From an uncultured Chloroflexota bacterium (GTDB taxonomy: Bacteria; Chloroflexota; Anaerolineae; Aggregatilineales; Phototrophicaceae), in contig CALMZT010000892.1 in the NCBI GenBank assembly GCA_937870805.1, positions 1-13,935 of the forward strand: a stretch of DNA of 13,935 nucleotides, written 5' to 3'. Positions 1-5,731 of the stretch are shown here, piece by piece (within the stretch, counting starts at the first letter, position 1; every line of letters starts with the position of its first letter). The notes below the pieces were generated by a model that ran no database searches, was not told where the DNA came from, and saw only the letters and a program-made list of their open reading frames with translations. The translations under genes were made by a program, and so were the position numbers.

Positions 1-48
1 TTCGGCTTCTTTTAAGTCCTGGTCAAGCGAATAAGTTTGTTCAGACAT
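1..48 (-). CDS. Hypothetical protein, N-terminal fragment (clipped by window edge)
   Basis: An ATG on the minus strand at 48-46 opens a frame of 16 codons that runs off the left edge, beginning MSEQTYSLDQDLKEAE. An AAGGA ribosome-binding site stands 7 bases upstream (56-60), so this is very probably a real gene start. It lies only 58 bases downstream of the DUF4397 gene on the same strand, with no obvious hairpin between, so the two may be co-transcribed. The visible peptide is acidic and hydrophilic with no signal peptide. Too little is present to assign a family. Confidence 0.6.
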   Translation of the reverse strand, partial: MSEQTYSLDQDLKEAE

Positions 49-106
49 CGAACCATCCTTTCTTCACATACGGCATTATAACGGCGCAACATAAGAAAGG
101 CATTAC

Positions 107-1330
107 CTATGGCAGCGCACACGCGGACAGGATGATGGGTCCGTCGTTGGTCATGATGATTGTGCGCAGATTGAACGCGGTGTTCGGAGATACATTGATG
201 AACGTCTCGGATACGGACTCTCTGGCAGTGAGCATAAACATCTGCTCACCTGTCTCAATCAGTGTAAATTCTGAAAGTTCACCCGGCGCGGCTTCTAACG
301 TTGTATCGGCGTCTACGCTTAGGCTCACGTTGTCCGACGAGGCATTAAACAGCGAAAGGCGCGCTTGACCTTCAGGCACTGCGCTCAGGTCATCGCTATA
401 CAATGTGAGAGTTGGCGCGGTGACGCTCCCTAGCAGCACACCCGTTTGCCAATCGCCTTCGGTGATGGTGATGACGGTTTCGAGCACGGGTTCACTGGTC
501 GCTGGATCGGCGGCGTAAAAGGCAGCAGCGTAATCACCGGGCGGCAGCGCGATATAAACTGTTGCATTCTGGTAAGCCAGTGCAGGAGTGACAAGGGTAT
601 CATTCAAGTACAGATCGAATGCTGATGACTCGAAAACTGTTTGCACAACGCGCAAATAACCGCTGGGTTCGTCCAGCACTGTCCCGCTGCTGAAGACGCG
701 CGCGTCGACGGGCTGCGCGTCATCTGCCCCTTTGATAAGCACAACGGTATAGGATGTACCCGCGTTGAAGTTGAAATCCCACTCACTGTTCGTTTCCTCA
801 AGCCTGAGCGTGCGCTGTCCAGCTGTGATCGTTTCCTGTACGTTGTCGCCAAAATTCAGCAGCGCAGCACTATTAGTTACATCACTAACGGTTTGCGCGA
901 TGGTCGCCGTTGGTGTATCAGCTACAGCGTGAATGACATTGACGCGCGTTTCGCCAAATGCTAACGGTGAACGATCTGTCTCATAAATGCCGAGACTCAT
1001 ATTGTCGGCAGCGCCCATGAGTACCGCGTTGAATACCTGGTTGTTGCGCGCAGCAAATTCCTGTTCAAACAGAGGCACGCCGTTGGGGTCTGCGCCTGAC
1101 GTGAAAGCGCGTAAAGTCACATTGCCCTGCGGCACGATGATGTATGGCGCGGACTGACCGTAATCCAGTGTCCCGGCAAAAATATCACCTAGATACACGT
1201 CTACGATTCCGGCATCGGGTACGGCGTGAATGACTCGTATATCGGGGCGCTCATCACCGTAGGCGTGGGATATTCCAAAGGCGATTCCAGAAAAAAGCAA
1301 ACAAAGCAGGAAGCTCAGTCGAATACGCAT
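107..1330 (-). CDS. Exported DUF4397 repeat protein
   Basis: A 407-residue secreted protein of unknown function. Residues 1-25 form a signal peptide: basic MRIR start, a hydrophobic stretch, and a likely cleavage near SHAYG. The rest consists of about four degenerate beta-rich repeats, at roughly 30-118, 128-214, 224-314 and 322-404. Each opens with a related strand: IRVIHAVPDA, VNVIHAVADT, LRVVQTVFES, LSLFNASSDN. The first and third fit DUF4397 best (VDVYLGD and FDLYLND followed by a Y-x-x-(A/V)-P-x-G-like turn). This family is known from extracellular and cell-surface proteins and has no assigned reaction. There is no lipobox, C-terminal membrane helix or sorting signal, so the product is probably released or loosely bound. 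The start is fixed by AAGGAG (1337-1342), 6 bases before the ATG. A terminator between it and the upstream OsmC gene suggests its own promoter; a poor -10-like TAGAAT lies at 1363-1358. Confidence 0.85.
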   Translation of the reverse strand: MRIRLSFLLCLLFSGIAFGISHAYGDERPDIRVIHAVPDAGIVDVYLGDIFAGTLDYGQSAPYIIVPQGNVTLRAFTSGADPNGVPLFEQEFAARNNQVFNAVLMGAADNMSLGIYETDRSPLAFGETRVNVIHAVADTPTATIAQTVSDVTNSAALLNFGDNVQETITAGQRTLRLEETNSEWDFNFNAGTSYTVVLIKGADDAQPVDARVFSSGTVLDEPSGYLRVVQTVFESSAFDLYLNDTLVTPALAYQNATVYIALPPGDYAAAFYAADPATSEPVLETVITITEGDWQTGVLLGSVTAPTLTLYSDDLSAVPEGQARLSLFNASSDNVSLSVDADTTLEAAPGELSEFTLIETGEQMFMLTARESVSETFINVSPNTAFNLRTIIMTNDGPIILSACALP

Positions 1331-1388
1331 TGGGTACTCCTTGCAATCATTTTTTATATTCTACTGAAAAGCGCAAAAAGCGGGAATC

Positions 1389-1412
1389 AAAACCCCCTCG
1401 TGGTTGAGGGGG
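1389..1412 (-). terminator. Rho-independent terminator of the OsmC gene
   Basis: Read on the minus strand, a 7-bp perfect stem (CCCCCTC / GAGGGGG, plus-strand 1393-1399 and 1406-1412) with a 6-base loop is followed by TTTT (1392-1389). It begins 8 bases after the OsmC stop codon and would separate that gene from the DUF4397 gene. Confidence 0.7.
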
Positions 1413-1420
1413 CAGGATGT

Positions 1421-1855
1421 TTATTCCGGCTGTGGTTCTAACAAAACATCGTTGATAAACGCGGGTTCGGTGAGCATTCGGCTGACGGGACATTTCCCAC
1501 CGATTTCTACCAGGCGCTGGCGCTGTTCATGGTCCAGGTCGCCGTACAGGGTGATGCGCTTGGTGATGCTGTGGACGAAGGCTGAGTCGCCTGTGTAGCC
1601 GGGATACTCTTCTTTTTTCAGACGTTTGTTTTCGAGGTCGATTTCAACACGATCCAGTTTCCAGCCTTTACGGTCAGCATACATTTTCATCGTGATCGCC
1701 ACGCACGCGCCCAACGCCCCCATCACAGTTTCTGTCGGTGATGGCGCGGTATCGCTGCCGCCTTCACTGGTTGGCTCGTCGATGAACCATTGATGATGAC
1801 GGCTTTGTGCCTCGACACGATACCCATTTTCTAAGCGAACGGCTGTCTTCGCCAT
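1421..1855 (-). CDS. OsmC/Ohr-family protein (thiol peroxidase type)
   Basis: A 144-residue OsmC-family protein, the usual length. Members reduce organic or lipid hydroperoxides in the cytoplasm with a pair of cysteines. Both are visible: Cys51 in GACVAITMKMYA and Cys122 in GGKCPVSRML, the two helix-borne positions typical of the fold. SPTETVMGALGAC just before Cys51 is the classic OsmC subfamily signature. The swapped-dimer beta sheet is suggested by the N-terminal strand (VRLENGYRVEAQ) and DRVEIDLENKRL. It fits general OsmC-like proteins (YhfA type) better than Ohr, so a role in peroxide defence is inferred. The ATG is supported by a weak AGG-containing site about 8 bases upstream. It is transcribed away from the serine hydrolase gene and ends at a clear terminator. 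Confidence 0.88.
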   Translation of the reverse strand: MAKTAVRLENGYRVEAQSRHHQWFIDEPTSEGGSDTAPSPTETVMGALGACVAITMKMYADRKGWKLDRVEIDLENKRLKKEEYPGYTGDSAFVHSITKRITLYGDLDHEQRQRLVEIGGKCPVSRMLTEPAFINDVLLEPQPE

Positions 1856-2089
1856 GTGTGTTTACCTATCTATCCTTGAAACGAAAAAAGGACATCATGT
1901 CCCCGCTTATTATACAGATACGTCTGCACCAGGGTATCTTACGTTACATCAGTCTGGTCAAACGTCATTTTGATACTTGTATAACATTAAGAAGCCGCTG
2001 TGCGCCTGCAAAACAAAGAAACATTGCAGCGCCGGGAACCAAAAGTGGCGCTGCGGTGAAATAATAGCACTTTGCGTAGAGGTTATACG

Positions 2090-2118
2090 CTGCCTGGCTT
2101 ATAAGGCACGAGTATAAT
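2090..2118 (+). promoter_or_regulatory. Putative sigma-70-type promoter of serine hydrolase gene
   Basis: A perfect -10 box TATAAT (2113-2118) follows a weak -35 (CTGCCT, 2090-2095) at 17-base spacing. Transcription would begin near 2125, giving a leader of about 37 bases that contains the ribosome-binding site. Confidence 0.45.
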
Positions 2119-2151
2119 CACGCAAGGAGATTGATCAACGCATTGAGCCAC

Positions 2152-2156
2152 AGGAG
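2152..2156 (+). promoter_or_regulatory. Ribosome-binding site supporting a TTG start
   Basis: AGGAG lies 5 bases before the TTG at 2162. No in-frame ATG or GTG near this position has a comparable site, so this decides the rare TTG start of the hydrolase. Confidence 0.6.
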
Positions 2157-2161
2157 CAAGG

Positions 2162-3172
2162 TTGGACAGTCCAAATACGCAACGCGATTATTTTCCTACT
2201 GATGGCTGGCGAACGTCGTCGCCAGAAGCGCAGCAGATGGACGAAGCGCCGCTGCTCAAGGTAGATGAACTCATCCGCGCCGATTATCCCGATACTCATT
2301 GTCTGTTAGTGATTCGGCATGGCTATATCGTATTCGAGCGTTACTACGATGGCTACGATCTGGACAAAAGACGTCAAGTTCGCTCGATTACCAAGAGTTT
2401 TATCTCTGCGTTGATCGGTATCGCATTCAAGGAAGGCTTCCTGACAAGCCTCGATCAGAAGATTGCTGATCTCCTGCCTGAATATTTCACGTCGGATACT
2501 GATCTGCGCAAGAAAGCAATCACGCTGCGCCATCTGCTGACGATGACGGCAGGCTTGGAGTGCGATGACAGCGATTCAAATTTCTGGCTCATACGCCAAC
2601 ACAACGACTGGGCGAAAGCCGCGCTTGATTTTCCGATGGTCTATGAGCCAGGTGAGCAGTTTGTCTACGACTCAGCTGCGATGCATTTACTTTCGATCAT
2701 TCTGTCAAGGCAAACGGGCTTGAGCGCATCTCAGTTCGCTCAAACGCGGCTGTTTGAGCCTTTGGGCATGGATGTTCGTCGTTGGCCCGCCGACCCACAG
2801 GGCAACAGCGAAGGCGCAGCAGGATTAACGCTTACGGCGCGCGACATGGCGAAATTCGGATACTTGTACCTCAGCGGCGGCAAGTGGAATGGTCAGGAGA
2901 TTGTGCCAGAATGGTTCGTCAAAGAATCCACGCAGGAACACAGCAAAGGTGGAAATCCTGAGCCTGCGGAGTACGGCTATCTGTGGTGGGTGGTGACACG
3001 TTTTGCCGCGTACTGTGCAGCGGGGTACGGCGGACAGTACATTTTTGTCATCCCTGATCGCGATTTAGTGATCGTGACGACAGCCGATCATACGCTGGTT
3101 CCGCCGCCCGAAGCGCCAGTACCGCTCTTTTTTAAGCACATCGTCCCGGCAGCGCACGACGCGCAACGCTGA
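2162..3172 (+). CDS. Serine hydrolase, beta-lactamase class C fold
   Basis: A 336-residue protein of the beta-lactamase-related family (PF00144), which includes class C beta-lactamases, DD-peptidases and esterases. The nucleophile motif SxxK is S75-I-T-K78 in VRSITKSFISALIG. The second motif is Y169-D-S171, the YxS form common in esterase-like members in place of the YxN of class C beta-lactamases. A GYGG sequence at 288-291, followed by strand QYIFVIPDRDLVIV, stands where KTG or HxG normally sits. LRHLLTMTAGL and EPLGMD are further family landmarks. There is no signal peptide or membrane helix, so a cytoplasmic esterase or amidase role is more likely than antibiotic resistance or wall cleavage; the substrate is unknown. 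The start is TTG. The gene ends in a shared terminator region facing the convergent transglycosylase gene. Confidence 0.88.
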   Translation: MDSPNTQRDYFPTDGWRTSSPEAQQMDEAPLLKVDELIRADYPDTHCLLVIRHGYIVFERYYDGYDLDKRRQVRSITKSFISALIGIAFKEGFLTSLDQKIADLLPEYFTSDTDLRKKAITLRHLLTMTAGLECDDSDSNFWLIRQHNDWAKAALDFPMVYEPGEQFVYDSAAMHLLSIILSRQTGLSASQFAQTRLFEPLGMDVRRWPADPQGNSEGAAGLTLTARDMAKFGYLYLSGGKWNGQEIVPEWFVKESTQEHSKGGNPEPAEYGYLWWVVTRFAAYCAAGYGGQYIFVIPDRDLVIVTTADHTLVPPPEAPVPLFFKHIVPAAHDAQR

Positions 3173-3193
3173 GCTAGAACAGCACCAATGAAA

Positions 3194-3226
3194 ATAGGGC
3201 GTGCAGCAAGTTTGCAACGCCCCTAT
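3194..3226. terminator. Terminator between convergent genes
   Basis: GGGCG (3197-3201) and TGCA (3202-3205) pair with TGCA (3213-3216) and CGCCC (3218-3222), with an outer ATA/TAT pair and two single-base bulges. On the minus strand the stem runs into TATTTTC, so it works best for the transglycosylase gene, but it may also stop readthrough from the hydrolase. Confidence 0.6.
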
Positions 3227-3251
3227 CTAAAATTCAGATACGAAATTTTAG
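3227..3251. repeat. Inverted repeat CTAAAATT/AATTTTAG in terminator region
   Basis: Eight-base perfect arms (3227-3234 and 3244-3251) around a 9-base loop, directly after the GC-rich hairpin. It is AT-rich and symmetrical, and probably forms part of a bidirectional termination region. Confidence 0.5.
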
Positions 3252-3266
3252 CTCAAACCGATGTGG

Positions 3267-3986
3267 CTATTGGATACCCAATGTCGAGGCGGCTTGCTGG
3301 CAGAGTTGTGAGCCGCCTGCATCCAGCCAGCGCGTGAGCGTCTCGCTGTAGGGCATATTTTGCGCAGCATCGACGTAAATGCCTGTCCCCCATTGATAGT
3401 AGCGCTGTGTCTGTTCGGGCCAGTTGGCAAAGGCGCGGCTCACCACCGATGGTCCGCCGTTATAACACGCCATCGCCAAGCCCACATCGCCATCGGCATA
3501 ACCCAAACACTGATTAAGAAAGTTCGCGCCGCGCATGGCGTTGGTGTCGGGGTCAAGCTGGTTTTCAGTCGAGGTGAAGTGGAAAGGCATCACCTGAAAC
3601 AAGCCCTGCGCGCCCGCGTAACTGCCAACGGTGGGATGACCGCAGGATTCGATTTGCATCACCGTCGCCAGCAGATTAGGGTCGAGTTGATATTGATCTG
3701 CCCAGCGTGCAATATCGTCTGCCCAATAGGCGACTTCGGCGGTGAACAGCGGCGCGATCAGTGTTTGCTCCTTCGTGCCCAATGCGCCAATCCAATCCGG
3801 CAGCGAACGCACCACGCGCGCCGTCGTGTTCAGCGTGAGCACCATGATGTTCGGCAGCGTGATCGTCAGTACCACGATGAGCATCAGCCACATCGGGAAA
3901 TAGCGCATGAGCAGCGCACGGCGAGGATCACTTTTTACAGTAGAACGTTGTTTAACAAGTTGACGCGAGTCAGTTCGGGCAGCCAT
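3267..3986 (-). CDS. Membrane-anchored lytic transglycosylase (SLT domain)
   Basis: A 239-residue peptidoglycan lytic transglycosylase (GH23/SLT fold), which cleaves MurNAc-GlcNAc bonds to form 1,6-anhydro ends. Residues 29-52 (YFPMWLMLIVV...) form one membrane helix after a basic N-terminus, giving an inner-membrane anchor with the enzyme outside. The SLT core follows: catalytic Glu113 in VMQIESCG, GAQGLFQVMP at 125-134, and CYNGG at 174-178, a variant of the usual AYNGG. Two extra cysteines (Cys115, Cys160) might pair. The ATG at 3986 is preferred because GAGG (3992-3995) lies 5 bases upstream. An in-frame ATG at 4037 would add 17 residues and has only a distant GGAG. It is convergent with the serine hydrolase gene and stands 114 bases from the TnpB element. 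Confidence 0.88.
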   Translation of the reverse strand: MAARTDSRQLVKQRSTVKSDPRRALLMRYFPMWLMLIVVLTITLPNIMVLTLNTTARVVRSLPDWIGALGTKEQTLIAPLFTAEVAYWADDIARWADQYQLDPNLLATVMQIESCGHPTVGSYAGAQGLFQVMPFHFTSTENQLDPDTNAMRGANFLNQCLGYADGDVGLAMACYNGGPSVVSRAFANWPEQTQRYYQWGTGIYVDAAQNMPYSETLTRWLDAGGSQLCQQAASTLGIQ

Positions 3987-3991
3987 CAAAA

Positions 3992-3995
3992 CCTC
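3992..3995 (-). promoter_or_regulatory. Ribosome-binding site deciding transglycosylase start
   Basis: GAGG read on the minus strand, 5 bases before the ATG at 3986. It favours the 239-residue form over the longer frame from 4037. Confidence 0.5.
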
Positions 3996-4114
3996 AGGTA
4001 AGCCAGGAGCAGCGGACAATACGCAATGAGTAACCATACAAGAGTCTCACTCCACCTCATCCTATAGAGTGAAGCTCAATGCAGACGATTTTCCATTGAT
4101 CCTAGCGCAGGATA

Positions 4115-4135
4115 CTACCAGCCTTGTGCTGGTAG
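4115..4135 (+). repeat. Left-end hairpin of the tnpB element
   Basis: Perfect 8-bp stem CTACCAGC/GCTGGTAG with loop CTTGT, 14 bases inside the proposed left boundary. This is where IS200/IS605 elements carry the subterminal hairpin bound by TnpA. The loop is complementary to the loop of the right-end hairpin (ACAAG). Confidence 0.6.
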
Positions 4136-4176
4136 GGAATGCGCTCTGTCCTTTCCACTAAAAATGCAATATACTG

Positions 4177-5370
4177 ATGACAATGGAAATTATTCGCACG
4201 ACCTCGCTCAAAATTTCTCTCTCTCTGGATATTGCACAGCGCACCATCCAGCAGTGGACTGCGGCTTGCAACTTCATCAGTGGGGTTGCCTTTGAACAGG
4301 GGTCTCTCTCGAACGCTGTGCAATTGCACAACCTCACTTATCAGACCCTGCGTGCGAATAGCGATTTGAACGCTCAAGTGGTTCAGAGCGCTATCCGAGT
4401 CGTCGCCAGCAAGTATGCAGGCGCTAAGACCAACCAACGAACCTTGACACAACCTGTTTTCTTTCGAGAGCAGGCGGTGATGCTTCAAGGCGGGGCGAAG
4501 GGACGCGATTTCTCGTTTACGCGCAGCGGTTTGTCGGTGTGGACGGTGGAAGGACGCCAGAAGTCTATTGAATTCAAGGGTGCGCCACAACTTGCCGAAT
4601 ATCTTGCCGATTGGGAGTTGGGCGATGCGCGTCTGTATATCCGCAAGGGCAGCGTTTACTTGTCTGTTTCCTTTAAGCGCCAGATCGCTGCGATTGAGAA
4701 ACCGAATGATGCGGTCATTGGCGTAGATCGTGGGATTAACCATCTGGCGGTTGTCACCGATGGCAAGCGTCAGCGCTTCTTTGCTGGAGGACACACTAAA
4801 TACATTCGTCAACGTTACGACGATAGGCGCGCTAGTCTGCAACGGAAGAAGGCACAGAAGCCCACGCGGTCTATCCGTCGTGTGTTGAAACGGCTGAGTG
4901 GCAGAAAAGCACGCTTCATGCGGGATGTCAATCATCAGATTAGCAAGCATATTGTGGAGTTTGCTCAGGAGACAGGGAGTCCAACGATTGCGATTGAAGC
5001 TCTGGAAGGCATTCGTGAGCGTGCTCAGCGAATGCGCAAAGCACAGCGCAAACAAATTAATGCCTAGGCTTTCTACCAGTTGGCAGATTTCATCAACTAC
5101 AAAGCTCAAACGCAGGGCTTTGAAGTCGTTGAGATTGACCCCCGCAACACCTCTAAAGGCTGTTCGCGTTGTGGGCATATTGAAGCTGCTAATCGTCATC
5201 GTCACAATTTCACCTGTAAAGCCTGTGGCTTTAAACTTCACGCTGATCTGAATGCCTCTCGAAATATCCGCTTACGCGGAATTCTCGCCCGACAAGACTT
5301 AGGCGAGAATGGGGTGTTGTCAATCACCCCCTTAAGCACGAGTGCTTCGGCACTACGGGCAAACCACTAG
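4177..5370 (+). pseudogene. tnpB: TnpB RNA-guided nuclease gene with in-frame amber codon
   Basis: A 397-codon tnpB reading frame interrupted once, by TAG at 5065-5067 (codon 297), with the same frame continuing open to 5370. TnpB is the RuvC-type, omega-RNA-guided DNA nuclease of IS200/IS605 elements. All landmarks survive: RuvC Asp184 in IGVDRGI, Glu274 in IAIEALEG, the zinc ribbon Cys329, Cys332, Cys347, Cys350, and Asp357 in HADLNASRNI. TnpB proteins usually read W-A-F-Y-Q-L here, and this one reads stop-A-F-Y-Q-L, so a single TGG-to-TAG change explains the break. The truncated 296-residue product keeps two catalytic acids but loses the zinc ribbon and Asp357, so it should be inactive as a nuclease unless the stop is read through. 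No good ribosome-binding site precedes the ATG at 4177 (another at 4183). The 3' end overlaps the structured right end. A sequencing error is possible but cannot be judged here. Confidence 0.88.
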
Positions 5371-5392
5371 GACAAGCCTAGTGGTAATTGAT
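5281..5392 (+). ncRNA. Candidate omega/reRNA scaffold at the tnpB right end
   Basis: Four hairpins follow one another. ATTCTCGCC/GGCGAGAAT (5281-5289, 5302-5310) has a 9-bp stem. GGGGTG/CACCCC (5311-5316, 5325-5330) follows. AGTGC-TTCG-GCACT (5341-5354) has a C(UUCG)G tetraloop, and ACCACTAGG/CCTAGTGGT (5363-5371, 5377-5385) has loop ACAAG. TnpB guide RNAs are known to arise from the tnpB 3' end plus right end, with the guide read from the flanking DNA just beyond the element. That arrangement predicts a guide beginning near 5393. The last stem contains the tnpB stop codon. The RNA itself is inferred from structure and position only. Confidence 0.55.
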
Positions 5393-5673
5393 TCCCTTAT
5401 GCTGCTTTAGTGGTCGAAACAGGCAGAGGCAGGGATAGGATTGTAGATTATCAAAAATAGATCAACTAAACAATACAATTTTCATTTTAATCGCATTTCT
5501 CAGGCTCAAAAATTAATGGTTACAACTTTGGAACGAGAAAAACCGAGTTGTTATATCATTGTCGTCCTTCATCATGAAGTGCCAGAATTTTAGAACATAA
5601 TTTCTAATTTGTCAACCCTTTATTCTAATATCGGCACTACAATAAGGCGTTTAACGCCCAATTTAGTGATGCC
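5393..5673. other. AT-rich gene-free stretch between tnpB element and ECF41 operon
   Basis: This stretch is clearly more AT-rich than its surroundings. It holds no recognisable gene. One frame is open for about 48 codons (5447-5593) without recognisable similarity or ribosome-binding site. A small hairpin GGCGT/ACGCC (5646-5658) lies just before the ECF41 promoter and might limit readthrough, though its T-tract is poor. Confidence 0.4.
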
Positions 5674-5700
5674 TGTCACAAGCGGTTCATGCTCTTCGTC
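5674..5700 (+). promoter_or_regulatory. ECF41-type sigma factor target promoter
   Basis: TGTCACA (5674-5680), 16 bases, then CGTC (5697-5700). This equals the published consensus for ECF41-group sigma factors (TGTCACA-N16-CGTC) without mismatch. It sits 31 bases before the oxidoreductase ATG at 5732, in the orientation of the operon that encodes the ECF41 factor itself. Transcription would begin a few bases after 5700, giving a leader of about 25 bases. Confidence 0.85.
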
Positions 5701-5719
5701 TTATATTCCAGAAAGTAAT

Positions 5720-5723
5720 GGAG
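5720..5723 (+). promoter_or_regulatory. Ribosome-binding site fixing the oxidoreductase start
   Basis: GGAG lies 8 bases before the ATG at 5732. Together with the promoter at 5674-5700 it rules out the longer in-frame TTG start at 5609, which lies upstream of the promoter. Confidence 0.65.
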
Positions 5724-5731
5724 AAAAAGAC

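Larger units (their letters stand above)
1856..2161. other. Divergent intergenic region
   Basis: This 306-base stretch separates the divergent OsmC and serine hydrolase genes and must hold promoters for both. No supported gene lies within it. The only strong promoter-like element is a consensus TATAAT at 2113-2118 reading toward the hydrolase. No convincing operator or riboswitch was seen. Confidence 0.5.
4101..5392 (+). mobile_element. Solo tnpB element of the IS200/IS605 superfamily (IS1341-like)
   Basis: The element carries tnpB without a tnpA transposase gene, so it could move only with TnpA supplied elsewhere. Its ends are inferred. TTGAT at 4096-4100, the known target and TAM pentamer of ISDra2, immediately precedes the proposed left end. 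Fourteen bases in is a hairpin (4115-4135). On the right, a 9-bp hairpin (5363-5385) is followed after two bases by another TTGAT (5388-5392), the proposed right cleavage site. There are no terminal inverted repeats and no target duplication, as expected for this superfamily. Size about 1.29 kb. The exact ends are uncertain by a few bases until an empty site is found. Confidence 0.6.

Noticed and set aside
2131..2204. Possible leader peptide from TTG 2131 after AAGGAG (2124-2128 region)
   Set aside because: A 24-codon frame overlapping the hydrolase start with no attenuator-like structure; probably incidental.
4035..4037. Upstream ATG giving a 256-residue transglycosylase
   Set aside because: Its GGAG is too distant and the extra 17 residues are not typical before a membrane anchor; the ATG at 3986 has a well-placed GAGG.
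4102..5241. Minus-strand open frame of 379 codons across the tnpB element
   Set aside because: It is antisense to tnpB, which has all family motifs; the frame shows no recognisable domain and no upstream ribosome-binding site.
5447..5593. Open frame of about 48 codons ending ...EVPEF in the AT-rich gap
   Set aside because: No ribosome-binding site, no recognised similarity and AT-rich sequence that opens frames by chance; it might be a gene relic but cannot be supported.
5609..5731. N-terminal extension of the oxidoreductase from a TTG at 5609
   Set aside because: It would start upstream of the ECF41 promoter, has no ribosome-binding site, and the FAD motif begins right after the ATG at 5732, as usual.
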